The translations under genes and the position numbers were made by a program. A model generated the notes under the pieces. It saw only the letters and a list, made by a program, of their open reading frames with translations. It was not told the origin of the DNA and searched no databases. A stretch of DNA of 64,000 nt. Source: Embiotoca jacksoni (taxonomy: Eukaryota; Chordata; Actinopteri; Embiotocidae). Positions 54,201 to 64,000 of the stretch are shown in pieces; position 1 is the stretch's first letter, and each line of letters starts with the position of its first letter. The stretch lies in the NCBI GenBank assembly GCA_022577435.1, contig JAKOON010000013.1, positions 1,418,501 to 1,482,500 on the forward strand, given 5' to 3'.

Positions 54201-56799
54201 ATATGATAAAAAAGTCATACTATAGCATGTCGTCTAAAATATGATAAAAAAGTCATACTATAGCATGTCGTCCAAAATATGATAAAAAAGTCATACTATA
54301 GCATGTCGACGAAAATATGATAAAAAAAAGTCATACTATAGCATGTCTTCTAAAATATGATAAAAAAGTCATACTATAGCATGTCGTCCAAAATATGATA
54401 AAAAAAAGTCATACTATAGCATGTCTTCTAAAATATGATAAAAAAAAGTCATACTATAGCATGTCGTCTGAAATATGATAAAAAAGTCATACTATAACAT
54501 GTCGTCTAAAATATGATAAAAAAGTCATACTATAGCATGTCGTCTAAAATATGATAAAAAAAGTCATTCTATAACATGTCGTCTAAAATATGATAAAAAA
54601 AGTCATACTATAGCATGTCGTCTAAAATATCATAAAAAAGTCATACTATAGCATGTCGTCTGAAATATGATAAAAAAGTCATACTATAGCATGTCGTCTA
54701 AAATATGATAAAAAAGTCATACTATAGCATGTCGTCTAAAATATCATAAAAAAGTCATACTATAGCATGTCGTCTAAAATATGATAAAAAAGTCATACTA
54801 TAGCATGTCGTCTAAAATATCATAAAAAAGTCATACTATAGCATGTCGTCTAAAATATGATAAAAAAGTCATGCTATAGCATGTCGTCTAAAATATGATA
54901 AAGAAGTCATGCTATAGCATGTCGTCTAAAATATGATAAAAAAGTCATGCTATAGCATGTCGTCTAAAATATGATAAAAAAGTCATACTATAGCATGTCG
55001 TCCAAAATATGATAAAAAAAAGTCATACTATAGCATGTCTTCTAAAATATGATAAAAAAAGTCATACTATAGCATGTCGTCCAAAATATGATAAAAAAAA
55101 GTCATACTATAGCATGTCTTCTAAAATATGATAAAAAAAAAGTCATACTATAGCATGTCGTCTGAAATATGATAAAAAAGTCATACTATAGCATGTCGTC
55201 TAAAATATGATAAAAAAGTCATACTATAGCATGTCGTCCAAAATATGATAAAAAAGTCATACTATAGCATGTCGACGAAAATATGATAAAAAAAAGTCAT
55301 ACTATAGCATGTCTTCTAAAATATGATAAAAAAAGTCATACTATAGCATGTCGTCCAAAATATGATAAAAAAGTCATACTATAGCATGTCGTCCAAAATA
55401 TGATAAAAAAAAGTCATACTATAGCATGTCTTCTAAAATATGATAAAAAAAAGTCATACTATAGCATGTCTTCTAAAATATGATAAAAAAAAAGTCATAC
55501 TATAGCATGTCGTCTGAAATATGATAAAAAAGTCATACTATAGCATGTCGTCTAAAATATGATAAAAAAGTCATACTATAGCATGTCGTCTAAAATATGA
55601 TAAAAAAAGTCATTCTATAACATGTCGTCTAAAATATGATAAAAAAAGTCATACTATAGCATGTCGTCTAAAATATCATAAAAAAGTCATACTATAGCAT
55701 GTCGTCTGAAATATGATAAAAAAGTCATACTATAGCATGTCGTCTAAAATATGATAAAAAAGTCATACGATAACATGTCGTCTAAAATATGATAAAAAAG
55801 TCATACTATAACATGTCGTCTAAAATATGATAAAAAAGTCATACTATAGCATGTCGTCTAAAATATCATAAAAAAGTCACACTATAGCATGTCGTCTAAA
55901 ATATGATAAAAAAGTCATACTATAGCATGTCGACTAAAATATGATAAAAAAGTCATACTATAGCATGTCGTCTAAAATATGATAAAAAAGTCATGCTATA
56001 GCATGTCGTCTAAAATATGATAAAAAAGTCATGCTATAGCATGTCGTCTAAAATATGATAAAAAAAAGTCATGCTATAGCATGTCGTCTAAAATATGATA
56101 AAAAAAAGTCACACTATAACATGTCTAAAATATGATAAAAAAGTCATACTTTAGCATGTCGTCTAAAATATGATAAAAAAGTCATACGATAACATGTCGT
56201 CTAAAATATGATAAAAAAGTCATACTATAGCATGTCGTCTAAAATATCATAAAAAAGTCACACTATAACATGTCGTCTAAAATATCATAAAAAAGTCATA
56301 CTATAGCATGTCGTCTAAAATATGATAAAAAAGTCATACTATAGCATGTCGTCTAAAATATGATAAAAAAGTCATACTATAGCATGTCGTCTAAAATATC
56401 ATAAAAAAGTCACACTATAGCATGTCGTCTAAAATATCATAAAAAAGTCACACTATAGCATGTCGTCTAAAATATGATAAAAAAGTCATACTATAGCATG
56501 TCGTCTAAAATATCATAAAAAAGTCACACTATAACATGTCGTCTAAAATATCATAAAAAAGTCATACTATAGCATGTCGTCTAAAATATGATAAAAAAGT
56601 CATACTATAGCATGTCGTCTAAAATATGATAAAAATGTCATACTATAGCATGTCGTCTAAAATATGATAAAAAAGTCATACTATAACATGTCGTCTAAAA
56701 TATGATAAAAAAAAAGTCATACTATAGCATGTCGTCTGAAATATGATAAAAAAGTCATACTATAGCATGTCGTCTAAAATATGATAAAAAAGTCATACT

Positions 56800-59700
56800 A
56801 TAGCATGTCGTCTAAAATATGATAAAAAAAAAGTCATACTATAGCATGTCGTCTAAAATATGATAAAAAAAAAGTCATACTATAGCATGTCGTCTGAAAT
56901 ATGATAAAAAAGTCATACTATAGCATGTCGTCTAAAATATGATAAAAAAAAAGTCATACTATAGCATGTCTTCTAAAATATGATAAAAAAAAATCATACT
57001 ATAGCATGTCGTCTGAAATATGATAAAAAAGTCATACTATAGCATGTCGACTAAAATATGATAAAAAAAAAGTCATACTATAGCATGTCTTCTAAAATAT
57101 GATAAAAAAAAGTCATACTATAGCATGTCGTCTGAAATATGATAAAAAAAGTCATACTATAGCATGTCGACTAAAATATGATAAAAAAAAGTCATACTAT
57201 AGCATGTCTTCTAAAATATGATAAAAAAAAAAAGTCAAACTATAGCATGTCGTCTAAAATATGATAAAAAAGTCATACTATAGCATGTCGTCTAAAATAT
57301 GATAAAAAAAGTCATTCTATAGCATGTCGTCTGAAATATGATAAAAAAAAGTCATACTATAGCATGTCGTCTAAAATATGATAAAAAAAGTCATTCTATA
57401 ACATGTCGTCTAAAATATGATAAAAAAGTCATACTATAGCATGTCGTCTAAAATATCATAAAAAAGTCACACTATAGCATGTCGTCTAAAATATGATAAA
57501 AAAGTCATACTATAACATGTCGTCTAAAATATGATAAAAAGTCATACTATAGCATGTCGTCTGAAATATGATAAAAAAGTCATACGATAACATGTCGTCT
57601 AAAATATCATAAAAAAGTCACACTATAGCATGTCATTTAAAATATGATAAAAAAGTCATACTATAGCATGTCGTCTGAAATATGATAAAAAAGTCATACG
57701 ATAACATGTCGTCTAAAATATGATAAAAAAGTCACACTATAGCATGTCGTCTAAAATATGATAAAAAAGTCATACTATAGCATGTCGTCTGAAATATGAT
57801 AAAAAAGTCATACGATAACATGTCGTCTAAAATATGATAAAAAAGTCATACTATAACATGTCGTCTAAAATATCATAAAAAAGTCACACTATAGCATGTC
57901 GTCTAAAATATGATAAAAAAGTCATACTATAGCATGTCGTCTAAAATATCATAAAAAAGTCACACTATAGCATGTCGTCTAAAATATGATAAAAAAGTCA
58001 TACTATAGCATGTCGTCTGAAATATGATAAAAAAGTCATACTATAGCATGTCGTCTAAAATATGATAAAAAAGTCATACTATAGCATGTCGTCTAAAATA
58101 TGATAAAAAAAGTCATTCTATAACATGTCGTCTAAAATATGATAAAAAAAAGTCATACTATAGCATGTCGTCTAAAATATCATAAAAAAGTCACACTATA
58201 GCATGTCGTCTAAAATATGATAAAAAAGTCATACTATAGCATGTCGTCTGAAATATGATAAAAAAGTCATACTATAGCATGTCGTCTGAAATATGATAAA
58301 AAAGTCATACTATAGCATGTCGTCTAAAATATGATAAAAAAGTCATACGATAACATGTCGTCTAAAATATGATAAAAAAGTCATACTATAACATGTCGTC
58401 TAAAATATGATAAAAAAGTCATACTATAGCATGTCGTCTAAAATATCATAAAAAAGTCACACTATAGCATGTCGTCTAAAATATCATAAAAAAGTCACAC
58501 TATAGCATGTCGTCTAAAATATGATAAAAAAGTCATACTATAGCATGTCGACTAAAATATGATAAAAAAGTCATACTATAGCATGTCGTCTAAAATATGA
58601 TAAAAAAGTCATGCTATAGCATGTCGACTAAAATATGATAAAAAAAGTCATTCTATAGCATGTCGTCTAAAATATGATAAAAAAGTCATACTATAGCATG
58701 TCGTCTAAAATATGATAAAAAAAGTCATTCTATAGCATGTCGTCTAAAATATGATAAAAAAAGTCACACTATAGCATGTCGTCTAAAATATGATAAAAAA
58801 GTCATACTATAGCATGTCGTCTAAAATATGATAAAAAAAAAAGTCATACTATAGCATGTCGTCTAAAATATGATAAAAAAAAAGTCATACTATAGCATGT
58901 CGTCTGAAATATGATAAAAAAGTCATACTATAGCATGTCGTCTAAAATATGATAAAAAAAAAGTCATACTATAGCATGTCTTCTAAAATATGATAAAAAA
59001 AAATCATACTATAGCATGTCGTCTGAAATATGATAAAAAAGTCATACTATAGCATGTCGACTAAAATATGATAAAAAAAAAGTCATACTATAGCATGTCT
59101 TCTAAAATATGATAAAAAAAAGTCATACTATAGCATGTCGTCTGAAATATGATAAAAAAAGTCATACTATAGCATGTCGACTAAAATATGATAAAAAAAA
59201 GTCATACTATAGCATGTCTTCTAAAATATGATAAAAAAAAAAGTCAAACTATAGCATGTCGTCTAAAATATGATAAAAAAGTCATACTATAGCATGTCGT
59301 CTAAAATATGATAAAAAAGTCATTCTATAGCATGTCGTCTGAAATATGATAAAAAAAAGTCATACTATAGCATGTCGTCTAAAATATGATAAAAAAAGTC
59401 ATTCTATAACATGTCGTCTAAAATATGATAAAAAAGTCATACTATAGCATGTCGTCTAAAATATCATAAAAAAGTCACACTATAGCATGTCGTCTAAAAT
59501 ATGATAAAAAAGTCATACTATAACATGTCGTCTAAAATATGATAAAAAGTCATACTATAGCATGTCGTCTGAAATATGATAAAAAAGTCATACGATAACA
59601 TGTCTTCTAAAATATCATAAAAAAGTCACACTATAGCATGTCATTTAAAATATGATAAAAAAGTCATACTATAGCATGTCGTCTGAAATATGATAAAAAA

Positions 59701-60790
59701 GTCATACGATAACATGTCGTCTAAAATATGATAAAAAAGTCACACTATAGCATGTCGTCTAAAATATGATAAAAAAGTCATACTATAGCATGTCGTCTGA
59801 AATATGATAAAAAAGTCATACGATAACATGTCGTCTAAAATATGATAAAAAAGTCATACTATAACATGTCGTCTAAAATATCATAAAAAAGTCACACTAT
59901 AGCATGTCGTCTAAAATATGATAAAAAAGTCATACTATAGCATGTCGTCTAAAATATCATAAAAAAGTCACACTATAGCATGTCGTCTAAAATATGATAA
60001 AAAAGTCATACTATAGCATGTCGTCTGAAATATGATAAAAAAGTCATACTATAGCATGTCGTCTAAAATATGATAAAAAAGTCATACTATAGCATGTCGT
60101 CTAAAATATGATAAAAAAAGTCATTCTATAACATGTCGTCTAAAATATGATAAAAACAAGTCATACTGTAGCATGTCGTCTAAAATATCATAAAAAAGTC
60201 ATACTATAGCATGTCGTCTGAAATATGATAAAAAAGTCATACTATAGCATGTCGTCTAAAATATGATAAAAAAGTCATACGATAACATGTCGTCTAAAAT
60301 ATGATAAAAAAGTCATACTATAACATGTCGTCTAAAATATGATAAAAAAGTCATACTATAGCATGTCGTCTAAAATATCATAAAAAAGTCACACTATAGC
60401 ATGTCGTCTAAAATATCATAAAAAAGTCACACTATAGCATGTCGTCTAAAATATGATAAAAAAGTCATACTATAGCATGTCGACTAAAATATGATAAAAA
60501 AGTCATACTATAGCATGTCGACTAAAATATGATAAAAAAGTCATACTATAGCATGTCGTCTAAAATATGATAAAAAAGTCATGCTATAGCATGTCGACTA
60601 AAATATGATAAAAAAAGTCATTCTATAGCATGTCGTCTAAAATATGATAAAAAAGTCATACTATAGCATGTCGTCTAAAATATGATAAAAAAAGTCATTC
60701 TATAGCATGTCGTCTAAAATATGATAAAAAAAGTCACACTATAGCATGTCGTCTAAAATATGATAAAAAAGTCATACTATAGCATGTCGT
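56800..60790 (+). repeat. 2-kb tandem duplication at the right end of array 6
   Basis: 56,800-58,800 is repeated as 58,810-60,790. Markers are AAAAATCATACTATAG without the G (about 56,991 and 59,001, offset 2010), TGTCATTTAAAATATG (57631 and 59639, offset 2008) and GTCATGCTATAGCATGTCGA (58608 and 60578, offset 1970). The change from 2008 to 1970 is one 38-bp unit. Confidence 0.7.
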
Positions 60791-60813
60791 CTAAAATATG
60801 ATAAAAAAAAAAA

Positions 60814-60900
60814 AGCATGTCATCCAAAATCTCATAAAAAAGTCTCGTGGTTCAAAAAGTGATAAATACGTCATGTCGTCCAAATTTACTTTTTTCCACA
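60814..60900 (+). repeat. Decayed right edge of the satellite
   Basis: Two or three degenerate units: GCATGTCATCCAAAATCTCAT, then AAAAAAGTCTCGTGG, then GTCATGTCGTCCAAATT. The CATCC form matches the divergent island arms rather than the bulk array. Confidence 0.7.
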
Positions 60901-61083
60901 TTTTGAACGATGATGTGAGGTTGTTTTTTTTTTTTTTTATCACTTTTGAATGTTTTTTTTAACAGTATTTTGGGCTTCTCTATATAATGCTTTAAAGTTA
61001 TTTTGTAATGACTTTAACGTGCACCTTTTAAATAACCTGTGTTGTGATTTGGCGCCATATTAATAAAATTGAGTTGAATTGAA
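60901..61083 (+). repeat. LINE-tail-like dispersed repeat fragment
   Basis: After T-rich sequence (poly-T at 60924-60940) comes ATTTGGCGCCATATTAATAAA followed by ATTGAGTTGAATTGAATG. A 'TTGGCGCTATATAAATAAAATTGAATTG' type ending is familiar from 3' ends of fish non-LTR elements of the L2/CR1 kind; this is from memory and the family was not checked. There is no coding part. Confidence 0.4.
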
Positions 61084-61745
61084 TGTCGGATGTCGTCGAA
61101 AAAGTCCCAAAAAATATCAGCGAGCAGTAAACAGACAAAAAACAGCCTCCTTGTTTGACACAGAGAAGTTTCAAAGGCTGTTTAAAGGTTCTTCACGTCA
61201 ATTAATGCCGACAGAAGGACTTGGAATTAACAGGCATCGTGATGATGTGATGATGTTTTTATTTCAACTCGGTATCTGAGGTACATATTTACTGATTTCA
61301 CACATATGATACCAGGCTACATGTATGTTCTGCACACGTTAGCACGACACGGAAGAACATTTACATCAACATGACAGTAGACATGCACAAACGAGGCGGT
61401 GGGCGGAGTCGGCCCTCTGTTGGCCTGAACACAAAGAACCAACCAATCACGATGGGTGTTGTCACTGACTGACAGGGGGGGGGCGGGGAGAGGGAGGGAG
61501 GAAGAACAGATGAAGGAGAGGAAGTAAAGGAGAAGAGCATGGGGGGCTAAATAGCTAAAATATTAAGACAAATCGTAACACTGAGCACCATAATAAACAA
61601 TAAATATTTTCAGTATTGACAATATATATCTCATAAATAACATTTTCATCCCTTTTTTTTTTTTCTCTCCAGTAACATATATTCCCTTAAATCTCATGTG
61701 ACACTTTTCAATCAAAACAGTTAAACTGACCTTACTGCAGTGGGG
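61084..61745. other. Unrecognised region, possibly distal 3' UTR of the SNAP gene
   Basis: It holds no convincing exon. 61084-61118 (GGATGTCGTCGAAAAAGTCC and an A-rich continuation) resembles a decayed satellite unit. 61473-61505 is G-rich and purine-rich. Minus-strand AATAAA sites (TTTATT on the plus strand) occur, for example at 61258-61263. The 66-codon open frame at 61079-61279 has no recognisable feature. Confidence 0.4.
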
Positions 61746-61759
61746 ACACACACACACAC

Positions 61760-61837
<78 letters not shown>
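61746..61837. repeat. (CA)n microsatellite
   Basis: About 46 CA dinucleotides with one CG interruption near 61764. It lies about 320 bases downstream of the SNAP stop codon on the minus strand, so it may be transcribed as (TG)n in the 3' UTR. Confidence 0.97.
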
Positions 61838-61838
<1 letters not shown>

Positions 61839-62043
61839 ATTTCCTTCCCACTCTTTCTTGTGTACATTTCTGTCCAGTGTTACGAGAGCAATACTGTAGG
61901 ACCGGGGACACGGGGGTCGTCTAGAGGTTATTTAAAGGTGATGCTTAGCTCATTGGGGAGGGGGGGGAGGGGTTCACATGCAGACTGATATGTACAACTG
62001 TAAACTACAGTCCCTCCCTCTCTCCGCCCCTTCTTCTACACCT

Positions 62044-62049
62044 TTTATT
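62044..62049 (-). terminator. Candidate polyadenylation signal AATAAA for the SNAP gene
   Basis: TTTATT on the plus strand gives AATAAA on the minus strand, about 110 bases after the stop codon. There are other AATAAA candidates farther on, so the real 3' end is uncertain. Confidence 0.35.
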
Positions 62050-62092
62050 CCGCCTTCACACACCTCTCCCCGCCTTCATTTACTCACCGATC

Positions 62093-62147
62093 TCTTACCC
62101 CCCCTCCCTCTCCCCCCGAACTCCCCCCCGTCTCCCACCCCTCCTTG
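62093..62147 (-). other. G-run cluster in the 3' UTR, quadruplex potential
   Basis: On the minus (mRNA) strand there are at least five runs of three to eight Gs separated by short loops, starting some 13 bases after the stop codon. They are visible as CCCCCCC runs on the plus strand. This meets the simple G3+N1-7 quadruplex pattern. Confidence 0.6.
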
Positions 62148-62159
62148 TTAAACGTGTGT

Positions 62160-62312
62160 CTATTTCAGGTCGCCGGCGTCTCCCTGGATGGTCTTTTTGA
62201 TGCGCAGCAGCATGGTGGTGAGCCACTGGTCCAGACGGGACACGGAGTCGTAGTCCTTCACGGCCTCCGTGAACGCTTCGCTGTTCTGCTCCTCGTGGGC
62301 GTCGAGGAGTTT
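62160..62312 (-). CDS. napb: Beta-SNAP-like, terminal coding exon
   Basis: This is the last exon, 50 codons plus TAG. SNAP proteins are cytosolic adaptors that bind assembled SNARE bundles and recruit the ATPase NSF, which pulls the bundle apart after membrane fusion. The translation begins KLLDAHEEQNSEAF and holds the family signature SRLDQWLTTMLLRIKKTIQG, ending GDAGDLK. The penultimate Leu matches the C-terminal Leu that in alpha-SNAP is needed to stimulate NSF. The acceptor is CCACAG before AAACTC, in phase 0. The HEEQNSEAFTEAVK wording is closer to remembered beta-SNAP than to alpha-SNAP (EEQNVDSYTESVK). The paralogue (napba or napbb type) cannot be told. Confidence 0.9.
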   Translation of the reverse strand, partial: KLLDAHEEQNSEAFTEAVKDYDSVSRLDQWLTTMLLRIKKTIQGDAGDLK

Positions 62313-62667
62313 CTGTGGCCACAAAACTCCAAATTACTTCACCAACTCAGAGGAATCCTGAACGTGTGAGCTTTCATGTTTTTTTTTGTTTTTTTTAATA
62401 AAAGAGCATATTAATGCTTTTAGAAGAAGTAAATGACAAAAGCTCTGGTTTCCCTTCGACTTGGAAGTGTTCAACTTAAAAAACCAAAACAATTAAAAAC
62501 TAATAATTCAACTGCAAAAGACGTTGCTTGCTTTTTTTTTTTTTTGAATATGAGAAATTCCCATGACTGTACAAAGTAACTTTCATGCACACTTAAGTTT
62601 TTTTTTAAGTAAAGCAATATTATAAAAGTTTTTATGAATATTTAGTAAATAATATAAAGACATTTAC
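62313..62667 (-). other. SNAP intron (last)
   Basis: A 355-bp phase-0 intron with donor GTAAATG and acceptor TGGCCACAG on the minus strand. It is AT-rich, with T-runs at about 62380-62397 and 62532-62545. No other feature was seen. Confidence 0.85.
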
Positions 62668-62736
62668 CTTTAGCAGCTTGAGCTCTCTCGAGTCTGAGAA
62701 GGCTGGAAACATCTCCTCGTACTTCTCTATGGCCAA
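62668..62736 (-). CDS. napb: Beta-SNAP-like, penultimate coding exon
   Basis: It has 23 codons: LAIEKYEEMFPAF, then SDSRELKLLK. This is the helical segment just before the C-terminal NSF-binding part of SNAP. EKYEEMFPAF agrees with beta-SNAP as I remember it (alpha-SNAP has QKYEELFPAF). SDSREL has Leu where the mammalian proteins have Cys. It is phase 0 at both ends: acceptor TTTTCCAG before TTGGCC, donor AAAG then GTAAAT. Confidence 0.9.
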
Positions 62737-62812
62737 CTGGAAAACACAAGTTTTATGATTAGTTATGATCACTTTATTATGAAAAGTACTTTAAACCCAC
62801 CGTGGTGCAGCA

Positions 62813-62854
62813 TGTGTGTGTGTCTGTGTGTGTCTGTGTGTGTTGTTGTGTGTT
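62813..62854. repeat. (TG)n-rich interrupted microsatellite in an intron
   Basis: TG repeats broken by TCTG and TTG lie in the 120-bp intron 62737-62856, ending directly at the splice donor (GTAACAC on the minus strand). Because the tract is next to the donor, length change would alter the start of this very short intron. Confidence 0.85.
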
Positions 62855-62856
62855 AC

Positions 62857-62961
62857 CTTTGCATTCAGCTCATCCACGATGAAGTGACACAGCGAAGCCT
62901 TGAAGAAATACTCTTTGGCGTTGTACTTCAGCAGAGGGTTGTCCATGGTGCTCATCGCAAC
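62857..62961 (-). CDS. napb: Beta-SNAP-like, internal coding exon
   Basis: It has 35 codons, VAMSTMDNPLLKYNAKEYFF and then KASLCHFIVDELNAK, in phase 0 at both ends. TMDNPLLKY-AK-YFFKA-LCHF is the strongly conserved core of the TPR-like helical fold of SNAP proteins. CHFIVDELNAK points to beta rather than alpha (CHFCIDMLNAK). Acceptor TGATCGCAG, donor AAAG then GTAACAC. Confidence 0.92.
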
Positions 62962-63851
62962 CTGCGATCAAACACATTCCAGATTCTTGTACTTTAAATA
63001 TTTCAATTTCAGGCCGCTTCATACTTTCATTTAATCAAATGTTATCATTTTGACTTCGCTTCACTTATTCGACAACTTCAATCGCTTTAGAAATTACGAT
63101 TCTGGCAGGTAAAGATGTGAAGTGCTTAAAAAGACGAATACATGCAACAACAGAGCTGAAATTAATAGTCAATGAATTCGATTTTTTCCGACTGAAAAAA
63201 ATTAAGTTGCAGCTTTTCTAATATTGCTTTCAATCATTTTGTATGTAACATCTACTATTTTGAGGTTTCACCTTCTTAAATGTGAAGATTTGATGATTTC
63301 CTTGAAATGATTTAAATTTGTATTCACATTTACACTTTATATTTAGAGGTTTGAACAGATGAAACGAAGCCTCTGATAATTATAACAGGCTCTTCGTACA
63401 TTTTACAAATCAATCAATTAGCAGCCGACTAAACCATAACAAGAATCATTATTAGCTGCTGCTCTAAAAAAAAGGGAAATAATAATCTAACAGCATTACA
63501 GTCAAAGGGGATATTGTTAGCATGAAGTACTTCAACTTTTCATACCTTAGATACATTTTATTTATTATACTTGCATACTTTTACTTAAGTAAGATCTTTA
63601 AAGACTTTTACGTCTTCATGAGGTATTCTTACTGTGATATTTGTAGTATAAGTATCTGAATACTTTTTAAATATCAGGAAAATGTCTTCAATGAACTTAC
63701 TTTGATTGTTGGTTTTTTTTATTATTAAATTTTAGATTTCATATTGCTCTCACGTCATTTTATCAATTTATGTTGATTTCCCGATTTACGCTTATAATAT
63801 TCACCAAATGGACGCTGAATTTTTTTTTTTTTTTTTGGCGTCAGCCGTTAC
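62962..63851 (-). other. SNAP intron with dispersed-repeat fragment
   Basis: An 890-bp intron, donor GTAACGG and acceptor GATCGCAG on the minus strand. It is AT-rich. 63525-63670 contains ACTTTTACTTAAGTAAG and AAGTATCTGAATACTTTTT, the 'actttacttaagta ... atctgaatact' type sequence common in fish introns; I cannot name the family. A poly-T of about 18 lies at 63820-63837. Confidence 0.75.
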
Positions 63852-63936
63852 CTGTTCGTAGATTTCGATGGCCTTCTGGTACTGCTCCAGCTGAGCGCTG
63901 TAGTGGCCGACCTTCAGGAGACATTTGTTGGCTGAG
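63852..63936 (-). CDS. napb: Beta-SNAP-like, internal coding exon (first seen in window)
   Basis: 85 bases: one base completing a split codon, then 28 codons reading SANKCLLKVGHYSAQLEQYQ and KAIEIYEQ. SSANKCLLKVA-YAA-LEQYQKAI-IYEQ is the SNAP family sequence at this point, so the exon order is collinear with the next three. Acceptor TTTGTGTTTCAG before CTCAGCC; the upstream exons and the start codon lie beyond position 64000. The four exons give 137 codons, close to half of the usual protein of about 298 residues. No frameshift or stop is present, so the gene looks intact here. Confidence 0.9.
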
Positions 63937-64000
63937 CTGAAACACAAACAAAAAAAAACCCGTGATCTCGTATGCAAACTGTTTCCACCATTAACCTCCC
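63937..64000 (-). other. Partial SNAP intron
   Basis: Intron sequence upstream of the last-listed exon, with a pyrimidine-rich acceptor tract on the minus strand. It continues beyond the window. Confidence 0.7.

Larger units (their letters stand above)
28051..60813 (+). repeat. 38-bp satellite, array 6 (island-free)
   Basis: About 850 units without interruption. It starts with the same unit order as arrays 3-5. From about 30,700 it changes to a different mixture: many ATATCAT-A6-GTCACAC units, CTGAAA followed by GTCATACGATAAC, GTCAAAC, and GTCATTC variants. It contains nested duplications listed separately. Isolated irregular units include GTCATCATAC (35341), GTCACAAGCAATG (about 36826-36838), ATCATGAAAAAAG (33863) and GACATGTC-lacking GATAACATGTCTAAA (39831, 46940 and 50255). 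Nothing other than satellite was seen in it. Confidence 0.97.

Noticed and set aside
714..60813. CRISPR-like repeat array
   Set aside because: The units are directly head-to-tail with no unique spacers, unit length varies with an A-tract, and the context is a eukaryotic genome with introns.
714..60813. A functional centromere
   Set aside because: Only repeat content could suggest it. There is no chromatin evidence, and a conserved gene lies next to the array.
61079..61279. 66-codon open frame
   Set aside because: It begins in the LINE-like tail, crosses a decayed satellite fragment, and has no ATG at its start and no recognisable motif.
61563..61988. Cys-Val or Thr-His repeat proteins over the CA microsatellite
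   Set aside because: Both frames are simple translations of (CA)n/(TG)n.
62095..62369. Two open frames overlapping the last SNAP exon
   Set aside because: One is the wrong frame and the other the wrong strand of the exon. The SNAP frame ends with a family-conserved C-terminus and correct splice sites.
62755..62997. 80-codon plus-strand frame
   Set aside because: It is antisense to the SNAP exon at 62857-62961 and to the TG repeat.
62160..63936. Alpha-SNAP (napa) identity
   Set aside because: CHFIVDELNAK, EKYEEMFPAF and EEQNSEAFTEAVK fit beta-SNAP better from memory, though the two paralogues are close and a tree would be needed to be certain.

Overview
The window looks like vertebrate, almost certainly teleost, nuclear DNA. 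It has an intron-split beta-SNAP-like gene with GT/AG introns, CA/TG microsatellites, and the tRNA-like 'cacggtggtgtaatggtta...ggttcaat' sequence that is dispersed through many fish genomes. There is no sign of bacterial, plasmid or viral gene organisation. Everything here was read by eye; no alignment or database search was run.

Layout. 1-713 is a unique flank, CpG-rich over about its first 350 bases. About 714-60,813 is one satellite domain built from an AT-rich unit of about 38 bp (37-42 bp depending on the length of its A-tract), roughly 1,400 units in all. It is interrupted five times by a 1,234-bp island (6254-7487, 10405-11638, 17219-18452, 20079-21312, 26817-28050). Each island is an imperfect palindrome of about 1 kb carrying six tRNA-like modules in alternating orientation. 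Its outer arms are themselves made of satellite units, inverted on the left and direct on the right, so the island has the architecture of a foldback element. The five islands differ by only a handful of bases. The island-bearing part is a two-island higher-order repeat of about 10-11 kb present twice (6254-17218 and 17219-26816) plus a fifth island. The last 32.7 kb of array has no island but contains its own nested duplications of several kb.

60,814-61,120 is the decayed right edge of the satellite with a LINE-tail-like piece. 61,120-62,159 is low-complexity and unrecognised sequence that probably includes the 3' UTR of the only recognisable gene. 62,160-63,936 holds the last four coding exons, on the minus strand, of a SNAP-family gene, closest from remembered family features to beta-SNAP (napb), the NSF adaptor that disassembles SNARE complexes. 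Its upstream exons lie beyond the right edge of the window.

I see no protein-coding gene between 1 and 62,159; the short open frames there are chance frames in hairpins or simple repeats. The most interesting content is the relation between the satellite and the foldback islands. The island arms hold what look like older forms of the satellite unit, which suggests that the array grew out of the arm of a foldback-type mobile element whose core is a symmetric cluster of tRNA-like promoters.
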